Source of the DNA: Pacificibacter marinus
GTDB taxonomy: Bacteria > Pseudomonadota > Alphaproteobacteria > Rhodobacterales > Rhodobacteraceae
Direction of reading: 5' to 3'
Assembly (NCBI RefSeq): GCF_018860505.1
Contig: NZ_JAHKPU010000019.1
Location: forward strand, 248,001 to 312,000
Length of the DNA: 64,000 nucleotides
The notes under the pieces: model-generated
What the model was told of the DNA's origin: nothing
Database searches by the model: none
What the model saw: the letters and a program-made list of their open reading frames with translations, nothing else
Shown: positions 25,914 to 33,982 of the stretch, one piece after another
How the letters are laid out: each line of letters opens with the position of its first letter
Position numbering within the stretch: position 1 is the stretch's first letter
Translations under genes and position numbers: made by a program

Positions 25914-27016
25914 GTCACGGGGAATACAAAGCACCGCTCGCGGCGCAGCATCAACCACAATGGCGTGCCAACTTTGGGCAAGAACACCGAGGGCACCGTC
26001 GCGCGCAAAATGGACCCATCAAAATCCATGCGAAATTCGACCAGACTTTCACGCCCCATAAAACGCGCGCGCTCCACGATGCCACGCGCAGGCGTGCCAT
26101 CTTGCGGCGTTGGATTTGGGCCGCGCCCTGCCCGATCAAAGTCGATGCGTAAGTGCTGTGGGCGGATAACGATGTCTACAGGCGTGCCATCGGTATGACC
26201 AGGGCACAGAAACTCACCAAAAGCGGTGGACACCAACGCGCCCTCAACCTTACCACCTATCACATTGATATCGCTAAAAAATGCTGCGGACTTCTTGTCC
26301 TTTGGCGCATTGTAAATATTGTAAGGCGCGCCTTGTTGCACGATTTTTCCGTCCCGCATCAACGCAATCTCATCGGCCATGCGCATGGCCTCGTCAGGTT
26401 CATGGGTGACCAAAAGCACTGCAGCGCCTTCGGCCTTCAGCACCTCCAAAGTGCTGTCGCGAATTTCATCTTTCAGACGCTCATCAAGGCCAGAAAACGG
26501 CTCATCCATCAACATCACCGAGGGACGCGGCGCAAGAGCGCGCGCCAAAGCCACGCGTTGTTGTTCGCCGCCAGACAGCTCATGCGGGAATTTGTTGAGG
26601 GCAGACAACAGCCCAACTTTATTCAATAGCTCTTCAACGCGGGTGCGTTTTTCGTCCTTTGATCCCTTCAGGCCAAACGCGACATTGGCCGCAACTGACA
26701 AATGTGGGAAAAGCGCAAAGTCTTGGAACATCAACCCGATAGAGCGTCCTTCGGGCGGCACGCGGTGCAAGGTATCGCAGACCAAATCGCCATCGACGTA
26801 AATTTCACCAGAATCTTGCATATCAACGCCTGCAATCATCCGCAGGGTCGTGGATTTGCCGCAACCTGACGGTCCAAGCAGGCAGGTCACCTGTCCCGGC
26901 ATGACCGTCAGCGACACATCACTCACGACATCTCTGCCTTGAAATGTGCGACGCAAATTGCGGATTTCCAAGCGCGGATGCGCAGGCGTCGTCTGAGCTG
27001 GGGTGTGGGCGTTCAC
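25910..27016 (-). CDS. FbpC-like ABC transporter ATPase (orphan)
   Basis: 368-aa ATPase of the iron(III)/spermidine/sulphate importer branch. Walker A GPSGCGKSTT, Q-loop FQDFALFPHLSV, signature LSGGEQQRVALARAL, Walker B VMLMDEPFSGLD, His switch LVTHEPDEA. A C-terminal TOBE-like domain follows (about residues 250-368, IRPQHLRIDF). No permease or binding-protein gene is adjacent. The start is a GTG with a poor ribosome-binding site, placed 15 bp after a terminator-like hairpin. Substrate cannot be assigned; iron is a guess from the family. Confidence 0.88.
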   Translation of the reverse strand: MNAHTPAQTTPAHPRLEIRNLRRTFQGRDVVSDVSLTVMPGQVTCLLGPSGCGKSTTLRMIAGVDMQDSGEIYVDGDLVCDTLHRVPPEGRSIGLMFQDFALFPHLSVAANVAFGLKGSKDEKRTRVEELLNKVGLLSALNKFPHELSGGEQQRVALARALAPRPSVMLMDEPFSGLDERLKDEIRDSTLEVLKAEGAAVLLVTHEPDEAMRMADEIALMRDGKIVQQGAPYNIYNAPKDKKSAAFFSDINVIGGKVEGALVSTAFGEFLCPGHTDGTPVDIVIRPQHLRIDFDRAGRGPNPTPQDGTPARGIVERARFMGRESLVEFRMDFDGSILRATVPSVFLPKVGTPLWLMLRRERCFVFPVT

Positions 27017-27030
27017 AAGATGTATCCGAC

Positions 27031-27076
27031 AAAAACTCTAAGGCCAGTTCGTCCTAACAGCCTAAACCGGCCTTAG
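27031..27076 (-). terminator. Terminator-like hairpin between the SDR gene and the FbpC-like gene
   Basis: On the minus strand: CTAAGGCCGGTT, a 15-base loop, AACTGGCCTTAG (12 pairs, one wobble), then AGTTTTTG. It ends about 15 bp before the GTG start of the ATPase gene. It is either the terminator of the SDR gene or an attenuator in the leader of the ATPase gene. Confidence 0.7.
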
Positions 27077-27184
27077 CAACTGCTTGGCATTTGACAGCAG
27101 GGCAGCTCGTTAAACGTGCAGCAAGCGTCAATTGCCCGTTGCCAAATGATCAAGGCCCAGTGCCCCACTTTTGCCCCAGCCAGA

Positions 27185-27964
27185 TTACATGGTCGAGACT
27201 GTAGCGCCACCATCCAACAACACGTTTTGACCAATCATAAAGCCCGCATGTTGAGAACACATGAACGCGCATGTCGCGCCAAATTCGGCTGCAGATCCAT
27301 AACGTCCCGCCGGAATACCCGCACATTTTTCCGCACGTATCTCGTCAAAGCTTTTGCCCGTTGTTTCAACGGCCATTTTGTCAAGCGACACCATGCGATC
27401 CGTATCGTGCAAACCCGGCAAGAGGTTGTTGATGGTCACACCGCTGCCAGCCACCTGACGTGAGGTGCCAGCCACATAACCAGTCAACCCAGTGCGCGCG
27501 GCATTGGACAGGCCCAATACAGGAATCGGCGCTTTCACGGAAACGGAGGTGATATTGACCACTCGTCCCCAGCCACGCTCCATCATCGACGGCACTAAGG
27601 CTTTGATCAAAGCAATCGGCGTCAGCATATTGGCATCAAGCGCACCGATAAAGTCTTCGCGGTCCCAATCGGTCCACATTCCGGGGGGCGGGCCACCTGC
27701 ATTGGTCACAAGAATGTCCACTTGGCCCGCGATTTCCAAAACTTCAGCGCGCCCCTCCTCTGACGTGATATCCGCTGCGACTGTTTCGACGTTAATCTTA
27801 TAAAGCGAGCGAATTTCTGCGGCTGTCGCCTCTAATGCCTCGCTGCCACGGGCATTGAGCACCAAATCCACACCGGCTTCGGCCAAAGCGAATGCGCAGC
27901 CCCGCCCCAAGCCTTTGGATGAGGCACATACCAGCGCGCGTTTTCCACTAATTCCAAGGTCCAT
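27185..27964 (-). CDS. SDR family protein with non-canonical active site
   Basis: 259-aa protein of the FabG-like short-chain dehydrogenase fold. NAD(P) site CASSKGLGRG (residues 14-22), NAGG at 88-91, and the conserved Ser140 in VVNITSV. At the Tyr-x3-Lys position the sequence reads GLSNAARTGL, so tyrosine is Ser153 and lysine is Arg157. The remaining fold, including a PGLHDTDRM substrate loop and LLDGGAT end, is intact. The catalysed reaction is unknown. ATG with a perfect AGGAGG seven bases upstream; a GTG one codon earlier is also possible. Confidence 0.88.
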   Translation of the reverse strand: MDLGISGKRALVCASSKGLGRGCAFALAEAGVDLVLNARGSEALEATAAEIRSLYKINVETVAADITSEEGRAEVLEIAGQVDILVTNAGGPPPGMWTDWDREDFIGALDANMLTPIALIKALVPSMMERGWGRVVNITSVSVKAPIPVLGLSNAARTGLTGYVAGTSRQVAGSGVTINNLLPGLHDTDRMVSLDKMAVETTGKSFDEIRAEKCAGIPAGRYGSAAEFGATCAFMCSQHAGFMIGQNVLLDGGATVSTM

Positions 27965-28442
27965 CACGTATCCTCCTGAAGAATCGATCGTTTTTCTGTT
28001 TATAGCTAATTTTAGCTAAGCCTTGCGGCAAGGTGACGCCAATCCCGCCCCCGTGCAAGCCCATCCCGTGTCTGAGGCTCAAGCTATCTAGGTCTTATCG
28101 CGCAAGATTCAAACATTACAAAGTCAGGGGCAGATTGACATTTTCCGCCCAGAGGCGACAGATACCGCGCGCAAAAAAAGGCTAAAAACTGTGCCAGTGT
28201 GTTAGCAAATGTGGCGAAAATCATGCTTTAAAATCGTATAGCATCACTAATTTTGCCAAATTCCTGCCATTGTTCGTGATTAATCCTAATGGGAACGGTA
28301 GCCGGTAAAGGTCTTTCAATGTTTCGTAGCGTAACAGTATACAATCACGCCATTTTCTGGCATAATATAGGTTCTGTGAACTCATATTTTGTGAATAGCT
28401 GCGATTCCTTTTGGGAAAAAGACCAACCTATCCGCAAGATCA
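27965..28442. other. Gene-free AT-rich interval
   Basis: 478 bp between the divergent SDR and Hint-domain genes. It holds the AGGAGG of the SDR gene and two copies of TAGCTAA (28003-28019). The right half is clearly AT-richer than the genes around it and should contain both promoters. No convincing tRNA, small RNA or conserved ORF is visible; a 62-codon frame at 28289 lacks a ribosome-binding site and is not accepted. Confidence 0.5.
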
Positions 28443-29510
28443 ATGCCAAGACACGGAAACTGCAACCAAATGATTGAATCCATGCACAGCACACCTTCTC
28501 AGATCAGCCTCAGCACAGGTGCCATACCGACGCAGGTTCTGCCTGCCTATCGTGCGGAGTCTTTTCGTGTGGTCAATGGGGCCAACTTTGGCGATGCCAT
28601 TTCCCATGCCGACGAGATCGAGTTGGCCGATATCTATCGGCTTGAAAATGATGCGGCCCGCGTGCATCTGTCTGTTGCTGTGCATGACAATGCGATCACC
28701 ATCGCCGAAGGGTCTGAAATGGGCACCGAGGGGGCCAATGTTCACCTTGATTGCGTTGTGACCTTGATGGCGCCTGATGGGTCTACGGTTGAGGTTATGA
28801 TCCTTATCGAGCTGGATGACACCGGCATGATCGAGGATACATATTTACTGCCGCTTGCAGCCTTGTTTGAGAAACAAGACTACGCCGCTATCACGCTGGA
28901 CCGCGAAAGCCCACGCACGCGCTTGGCTGAAGTGGCCTGTGTATCCTTCACCCGTGGCACATTAATTACGCTGGCAAATGGCATGCAAAAGCCCATTGAG
29001 CAGCTCAACATCGGGGACCGTGTGTTGACCAGAGATCACGGCCCACGCGAGATCCGCTGGATTGGTCATCAAACGATGCGCGCCACGGGATCTTTTGCGC
29101 CGATCATCATCAAAAAAGGCACACTGAACAACGAAAACGACCTGACTGTCAGCCCCAACCACCGTCTTTTCATCTATCAGCGCAAAGACCGCGTGCGGGC
29201 GGGGCGCGCCGAGATTCTGGTCAAGGCGAAACTCTTGGTCAATGGCGTAAATGTTGTGCAATCTGACGGCGGGTTTGTCGAATATTACCAACTTTTGTTC
29301 GACAATCATGAGATCATTTATGCAGAAGGCATCGCCGCCGAAAGTATGTTTGTCGACACCCAAATCAAGCCCTACCTACCCGCAGATATCCAAGCGCGCC
29401 TGTCAAATCTCACCGAATTTCAACACGTTCCACGGGCCTATGAAATTATTGATGGCGCACTTGCGCCTGAAGATGCAGCACATTTGTTACGGATCGCGCC
29501 AGCCAGCTAG
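28443..29510 (+). CDS. Hint-domain (intein/hedgehog-like) protein
   Basis: 355 aa. About 170 residues of unassigned N-terminal region are followed by a Hint_2-type domain (residues 173-320): VACVSFTRGTLITLANG, IEQLNIGDRVLTRDHG, IRWIGHQ, LTVSPNHRLF, then YYQLLFDNHEIIYAEGIAAES. Hint_2 proteins are common and often secreted in Roseobacter-group bacteria; their role is unknown. Where the splicing nucleophile usually directly precedes FT-x-GT there is Ser, with a Cys two residues earlier. No signal peptide. The start is uncertain (in-frame ATGs at 28443, 28470 and 28482, none with a good ribosome-binding site). Confidence 0.85.
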   Translation: MPRHGNCNQMIESMHSTPSQISLSTGAIPTQVLPAYRAESFRVVNGANFGDAISHADEIELADIYRLENDAARVHLSVAVHDNAITIAEGSEMGTEGANVHLDCVVTLMAPDGSTVEVMILIELDDTGMIEDTYLLPLAALFEKQDYAAITLDRESPRTRLAEVACVSFTRGTLITLANGMQKPIEQLNIGDRVLTRDHGPREIRWIGHQTMRATGSFAPIIIKKGTLNNENDLTVSPNHRLFIYQRKDRVRAGRAEILVKAKLLVNGVNVVQSDGGFVEYYQLLFDNHEIIYAEGIAAESMFVDTQIKPYLPADIQARLSNLTEFQHVPRAYEIIDGALAPEDAAHLLRIAPAS

Positions 29511-29553
29511 CTGGAGTTAGCTCCAATACGTTAGTCCCATCATGGACGACCGC

Positions 29554-29587
29554 AAAAACGCGCCCGTTATTGGGGGCGTTTTTCTCA
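29554..29587 (+). terminator. Terminator after the Hint-domain gene
   Basis: AAAACGCGCCC-GTTATT-GGGGGCGTTTTT followed by CTCATTT, about 45 bp past the stop codon. Confidence 0.8.
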
Positions 29588-29660
29588 TTTTTAGCTTCAG
29601 ATTTGTGCAGTTGCGTCTTGGCAGTTGCTCGCCCCACGCCGCACAGTTATAGACAGCCCC

Positions 29661-31268
29661 ATGTCAAACGCATCACATACCGCCCTTGATCTGCCCGATG
29701 AAATCGCACGTCGGCGCACTTTTGCGATCATTTCGCACCCTGACGCTGGGAAAACCACGCTGACAGAGAAATTCCTTCTCTATGGTGGGGCGATTCAGAT
29801 GGCTGGTCAGGTGCGCGCAAAAGGCGAAGCGCGGCGCACACGATCCGACTTTATGCAGATGGAAAAAGACCGCGGGATTTCCGTGTCAGCTTCAGCCATG
29901 TCGTTTGATTTTGGCCATTACCGCTTTAATCTTGTGGACACGCCCGGTCACTCGGATTTCTCGGAAGACACTTACCGCACGCTCACCGCCGTGGACGCGG
30001 CAATCATGGTGATCGACGGGGCAAAAGGTGTTGAAAGCCAAACGCAGAAACTGTTCGAAGTCTGTCGAATGCGCGACCTGCCGATTTTGACATTCTGTAA
30101 CAAAATGGACCGTGAAAGCCGCGATACATTTGAAATTATTGATGAAATTCAAGAAAACTTGGCGATTGATGTGACACCTGCATCATGGCCCATTGGGGTT
30201 GGACGCGACTTTGTAGGCTGTTACGATATCTTGAATGACCGCCTAGAATTGATGGACCGCGCAGACCGCAACAAAGTGTCTGAAAGCGTCAAAATCAACG
30301 GGCTAGATGATCCTAAACTTGCCGAACATGTGCCTGCTGACTTGCTGGAACAGCTCAAAGAAGAGTTGGAAATGGCGCGCGAACTCTTGCCTGCCTTTGA
30401 TCGTGAGGCCTTTCTTGAGGGCTCCATGACGCCGATCTGGTTCGGCTCTGCGATCAACTCCTTTGGCGTCAAAGAATTGATGGATGGCATGGGCGATTAC
30501 GGCCCCCTGCCCCAAGTTCAAACCGCACAGCCCCGCTCCATTGCGCCTGACGAGAAAAAAGTCATGGGCTTTGTATTCAAAGTGCAAGCCAACATGGACC
30601 CCAAACACCGTGACCGCGTGGCCTTTGTGCGCTTGGCCTCGGGGCACTTTAAACGTGGCATGAAATTGACCCATGTGCGTTCGAAAAAGCCGATGGCGAT
30701 CTCGAACCCTGTGCTGTTTTTGGCCTCTGATCGCGAATTGGCAGAAGAGGCTTGGGCGGGCGACATCATCGGTATCCCGAACCACGGCCAATTGCGCATT
30801 GGCGACACATTGACCGAGGGCGAAGACATCCGCGTCACCGGCATTCCGTCCTTCGCACCAGAGCTTTTGCAATCCGTGCGCGCAGGCGACCCGATGAAAT
30901 CCAAACACTTAGAGAAAGCGCTGATGCAATTCGCCGAAGAAGGCGCAGCAAAAGTGTTCAAACCGGCCATTGGATCGGGCTTTATCGTCGGCGTTGTCGG
31001 CGCCTTGCAGTTTGAGGTTCTGGCCTCACGCATCGAGCTGGAATACGGATTGCCTGTCAGCTTTAGCCCATCGCAGTTTACCTCTGCGCGCTGGGTCACA
31101 GGGCCGAAAGCCAAGGTCGATGCCTTTGTCAGCGTCAACCAACAGCACATCTCGCATGACCACAACGGTGACATCGTTTACATGACGCGTCTGCAGTGGG
31201 ACATCGACAGGATTGAACGCGACTACCCCGATTTGACCTTGGCCTCGACACGCGAGCTGATGGTTTAA
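29661..31268 (+). CDS. prfC: Peptide chain release factor 3
   Basis: GTPase that removes RF1/RF2 from the ribosome after termination. 535 aa. G1 SHPDAGKTTLTEK, G2 region RGISVSAS, G3 DTPGHSDF, G4 NKMD (FCNKMDRE). The C-terminal RF3 domain ends ERDYPDLTLASTRELMV. ATG at 29661 chosen for the typical N-terminus; a start 12 codons upstream is possible, and neither has a clear ribosome-binding site. Followed by a strong terminator. Confidence 0.96.
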   Translation: MSNASHTALDLPDEIARRRTFAIISHPDAGKTTLTEKFLLYGGAIQMAGQVRAKGEARRTRSDFMQMEKDRGISVSASAMSFDFGHYRFNLVDTPGHSDFSEDTYRTLTAVDAAIMVIDGAKGVESQTQKLFEVCRMRDLPILTFCNKMDRESRDTFEIIDEIQENLAIDVTPASWPIGVGRDFVGCYDILNDRLELMDRADRNKVSESVKINGLDDPKLAEHVPADLLEQLKEELEMARELLPAFDREAFLEGSMTPIWFGSAINSFGVKELMDGMGDYGPLPQVQTAQPRSIAPDEKKVMGFVFKVQANMDPKHRDRVAFVRLASGHFKRGMKLTHVRSKKPMAISNPVLFLASDRELAEEAWAGDIIGIPNHGQLRIGDTLTEGEDIRVTGIPSFAPELLQSVRAGDPMKSKHLEKALMQFAEEGAAKVFKPAIGSGFIVGVVGALQFEVLASRIELEYGLPVSFSPSQFTSARWVTGPKAKVDAFVSVNQQHISHDHNGDIVYMTRLQWDIDRIERDYPDLTLASTRELMV

Positions 31269-31305
31269 CCCTGACAGTCACGCGCCCTCTTTTGCCAAGA
31301 GTAGC

Positions 31306-31339
31306 AAAGACCCGCTCACTTTGACGCGGGTCTTTTTTC
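31306..31339 (+). terminator. Terminator after prfC
   Basis: Perfect 10-bp stem AAAGACCCGC / GCGGGTCTTT, loop of ten bases, then TTTCTGTC. Confidence 0.9.
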
Positions 31340-31411
31340 TGTCTGGACGCCCACTGAAAATTTCGTCAAATTAGCTGCAAATCATTGAATACAGTCTTGA
31401 AAGGCTCCTAA

Positions 31412-31858
31412 ATGCGTACCATCCCTGTTTCGGTTTTCTCTGCTGTTTTTGGTGCGACCACAGTGGCTACACTGCCTGCCTTTGGGCAGACTGATGTTTG
31501 GGCATTGCTGGGCGAAGTCAGCATCGACGAGATTGTCACCGACAACAGCTATGAGGTGAAAAAGTCTTTCCCCAAGCAGCTGGAAAACGGGATCGAAGAT
31601 CTGACAATCACTGGATACGCGATGCCCTTGACACCAGGAAGCTTGATCCACGAATTGATTTTGGTCTCTGACATGGGCACTTGCCCACTTTGCGGCAGCC
31701 CTGATCACGGCACATCTTTGCAGGTGACATTGGCCGAACCTCTGGACAATTTTGAAGACGGCGCGCGCATCACTTTGCGCGGAAATTTGTCGGCTGTGAC
31801 CGACACGACCACATGGCAGAGTGCCGTGCTGGAAAATGCGGTACGCATCGACCTGTAA
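31412..31858 (+). CDS. Exported CxxC protein, DUF3299-like
   Basis: 148 aa with a signal peptide (about residues 1-25, cleaved after PAFGQ). The mature part has the pattern of DUF3299 proteins: W-x-L-L-G, SFPKQLENGIEDLTITGYAMPL and a hydrophobic strand HELILVSD, then CPLCGSPDHG. The CxxC and the nearby His could hold a metal or a redox disulphide. Function unknown; probably periplasmic. Single-gene unit between two terminators. Confidence 0.8.
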   Translation: MRTIPVSVFSAVFGATTVATLPAFGQTDVWALLGEVSIDEIVTDNSYEVKKSFPKQLENGIEDLTITGYAMPLTPGSLIHELILVSDMGTCPLCGSPDHGTSLQVTLAEPLDNFEDGARITLRGNLSAVTDTTTWQSAVLENAVRIDL

Positions 31859-31870
31859 GCTGTACGAGTG

Positions 31871-31904
31871 AACGGTGTTGCCGACATCAGCGACACCGTT
31901 TTGA
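31871..31904 (+). terminator. Probable terminator after the CxxC protein gene
   Basis: AACGGTGTTGC and GCGACACCGTT pair (11 bp, one wobble) around an eight-base loop, followed by only TTGATGC. The T-run is short. Confidence 0.6.
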
Positions 31905-31929
31905 TGCTTGCACTATTTAAGCGTATTTG

Positions 31930-31962
31930 GCACCAATAGAACAGTTTCAGTGATATTGGTGC
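31930..31962. repeat. Perfect 9-bp inverted repeat upstream of the RNA helicase gene
   Basis: GCACCAATA and TATTGGTGC with a 15-base spacer, about 60 bp upstream of the best promoter match. Possible operator or structured site. Confidence 0.4.
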
Positions 31963-32022
31963 GCAACTCAACACAATTCAGGCATGATTTTGGAATGCTA
32001 CGGCCCCAAGGTTAGGGTTTGA

Positions 32023-32051
32023 TTGACCTTTACCCCATATCGGAGTAAAGA
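32023..32051 (+). promoter_or_regulatory. Candidate promoter of the DEAD-box helicase gene
   Basis: TTGACC, 17 bp, TAAAGA: a good -35 with a fair -10. Transcription from it would give a leader of about 95 bases before the ATG at 32152, containing the hairpins listed next. Confidence 0.45.
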
Positions 32052-32067
32052 AGGCGACGATTTAGGG

Positions 32068-32146
32068 ACCTCGATGCGCGAGGTGGCCATCAGGCCGGCA
32101 ACCCCATTTGACGCCGCGGGCTTTGATATGTCCGTGAGAACACGGA
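32068..32146 (+). promoter_or_regulatory. Structured 5' leader of the DEAD-box helicase gene
   Basis: Three hairpins. ACCTCG-ATGCG-CGAGGT at 32068-32084, GGCC-ATCA-GGCC at 32085-32096 (directly abutting the first), and TCCGTG-AGAA-CACGGA at 32131-32146, which ends five bases before the ATG and contains the only Shine-Dalgarno-like GGA. The last one could hide the ribosome-binding site. Confidence 0.45.
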
Positions 32147-32151
32147 TATAC

Positions 32152-33813
32152 ATGATAAAATTCACTGATCTAAACCTTGATAAAAAGGTTCTCAAAGCGA
32201 TTGAAGATGCTGGCTATACTGAGCCAACACCAATTCAAGCAGGAGCGATTCCTCCTGCCCTTGAGGGCAAAGATGTCTTGGGCATTGCGCAAACGGGGAC
32301 TGGCAAAACTGCGTCTTTCACCTTGCCGATGATCACACGCCTTGCACGCGGACGCGCACGGGCTCGTATGCCCCGTTCGTTGGTGTTGTGCCCGACACGC
32401 GAATTGGCCGCGCAAGTTGCTGAAAACTTTGACACTTACACCAAATATCACAAGCTGACCAAAGCCTTATTGATCGGTGGCGTGTCGTTCAAAGAACAAG
32501 ACCGCCTGATCGACAAAGGCGTCGATGTTTTGATTGCCACACCGGGTCGTCTGCTTGACCATTTTGAACGTGGCAAATTGATTTTGACTGATGTGAAAAT
32601 TATGGTTGTGGACGAAGCCGACCGCATGCTCGATATGGGGTTCATCCCTGACATTGAACGCATCTTTGGCCTCACACCTTTCACGCGTCAGACGTTGTTT
32701 TTCTCTGCCACGATGGCGCCTGAGATTGAGCGAATCACAAACACATTCCTGTCTGCGCCCGCACGTATCGAAATCGCGCGTCAGGCATCTGCATCTGAGA
32801 AAATCGAACAGCATGTTGTCATGGTCAAAGGTACACGCCGTGATCGTGCAGCCACCGAAAAGCGTAAGCTTTTGCGGGCTTTGATCGAAAATGAGGGCGA
32901 AAGCCTTGATAACGCGATCATCTTTTGCAACCGCAAAACAGATGTGGATATCGTGTCCAAGTCTATGCAGAAATACGGTTTTGACACTGCGCCAATTCAC
33001 GGCGATTTGGATCAATCCCAGCGCAACACAACGCTTGAGCGGTTCCGCAATGGCGAGATCAAAATTCTTGTGGCCTCTGATGTGGCCGCGCGGGGTCTTG
33101 ATGTGCCATCCGTGACCCACGTGTTCAACTTTGATGTGCCCGGCCACCCTGAGGACTATGTGCACCGTATCGGTCGCACCGGTCGTGCAGGTCGCGACGG
33201 CAAAGCCATTATGCTGTGTGAGCCACGTGACGAGAAAAACTTTGACGCTGTCGAAGCGCTTTTGGGCAACAAAATACCGCTCCTCGACAATCCGTTTGGC
33301 AATCCAGTTGATGAATCGTCTGCGCCAGAAAAAACAGATACAGCAAAGGCTGACGCTCCTGCTGCTGAGGCATCTCAGCAAGACGCTGGTGCCGCCACAG
33401 GTGATGCACCAGCCGACAAACCAAAGCGCACACGCACACGGTCACGCCGCAAACCTGCTGCCAACAATGCGGCAGATGTCGCAGCCGTTGAAACACCTGT
33501 TGCTGTGGAAGCTGCGACTGACGTGCCCCCTGCCCCCGCTAAGGCGGCAGCAGAGCCAGCCGTAGACGCAGAACCTGAGCAAAAATCATCATCACATCGC
33601 AGTCGTGGTGGTCGCTCAAATGATCGTAATGCGAATGATCGCGCCTCTAATGATCGCAATAGCGCACAAGAGCGGTCAAACAACGATCACAACAACACTG
33701 GCGGACGTGGTCGCGGGCGCTATGGTCGTGAAGAGAAAAATACAATTGTCGGTCTTGGCGATCACATGCCGACATTTATTGCCTTGAGCTTTGAAGATCG
33801 CCTCACCAGCTAA
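32152..33813 (+). CDS. DEAD-box ATP-dependent RNA helicase (RhlE-like)
   Basis: 553 aa. Q motif PTPIQ, motif I AQTGTGKT (Lys52), PTRELAAQ, TPGRLLD, motif II VDEADRMLDMGF, motif III FSAT, and motif VI HRIGRTGRAG. After about residue 385 comes an Ala/Pro-rich acidic linker, a basic patch (KRTRTRSRRKP) and an Asn/Asp/Arg-rich tail of NDR-type repeats likely to bind RNA. RhlE-type enzymes act in ribosome assembly and cold adaptation. Start at 32152 (MIKFTDLNL, the family N-terminus); an in-frame ATG at 32128 is the alternative. The upstream promoter rules out a start at 32023. Confidence 0.94.
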   Translation: MIKFTDLNLDKKVLKAIEDAGYTEPTPIQAGAIPPALEGKDVLGIAQTGTGKTASFTLPMITRLARGRARARMPRSLVLCPTRELAAQVAENFDTYTKYHKLTKALLIGGVSFKEQDRLIDKGVDVLIATPGRLLDHFERGKLILTDVKIMVVDEADRMLDMGFIPDIERIFGLTPFTRQTLFFSATMAPEIERITNTFLSAPARIEIARQASASEKIEQHVVMVKGTRRDRAATEKRKLLRALIENEGESLDNAIIFCNRKTDVDIVSKSMQKYGFDTAPIHGDLDQSQRNTTLERFRNGEIKILVASDVAARGLDVPSVTHVFNFDVPGHPEDYVHRIGRTGRAGRDGKAIMLCEPRDEKNFDAVEALLGNKIPLLDNPFGNPVDESSAPEKTDTAKADAPAAEASQQDAGAATGDAPADKPKRTRTRSRRKPAANNAADVAAVETPVAVEAATDVPPAPAKAAAEPAVDAEPEQKSSSHRSRGGRSNDRNANDRASNDRNSAQERSNNDHNNTGGRGRGRYGREEKNTIVGLGDHMPTFIALSFEDRLTS

Positions 33814-33837
33814 GCTGCTGTTAAGAATATAGAACTG

Positions 33838-33875
33838 AAAAACCTCGCACCTTTATTGGTGCGGGGTTTTCTTTT
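33838..33875 (+). terminator. Terminator after the helicase gene
   Basis: AAACCTCGCACC-TTTATT-GGTGCGGGGTTTT followed by CTTTTGG; 11 pairs with one wobble. Confidence 0.85.
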
Positions 33876-33917
33876 GGTATATTGGCCAAAAGCACAATCA
33901 CCGCACGCATCACGGCA

Positions 33918-33957
33918 AACAAAAGGGCCGACAGATCACTCTGCCAGCCCCTTTAAA
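33918..33957 (-). terminator. Terminator of the nuo-birA-coaX-rnj transcript
   Basis: On the minus strand AAAGGGGCTGGCAG pairs with CTGTCGGCCCTTT (wobbles and one bulge), followed by TGTTTGCC. It lies 25 bp beyond the rnj stop, at the end of the long nuo array. Confidence 0.7.
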
Positions 33958-33982
33958 ACATGCTACGGCGTGCTAAGCGTTA

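Noticed and set aside
28289-28477. 62-codon ORF before the Hint-domain gene.
   Set aside because: No ribosome-binding site, unlike-protein composition, and it overlaps the Hint gene start.
33390-33720. Repetitive DNA in the helicase gene tail.
   Set aside because: It is in frame and encodes a low-complexity Asn/Asp/Arg tail common in this helicase group; no independent repeat element.
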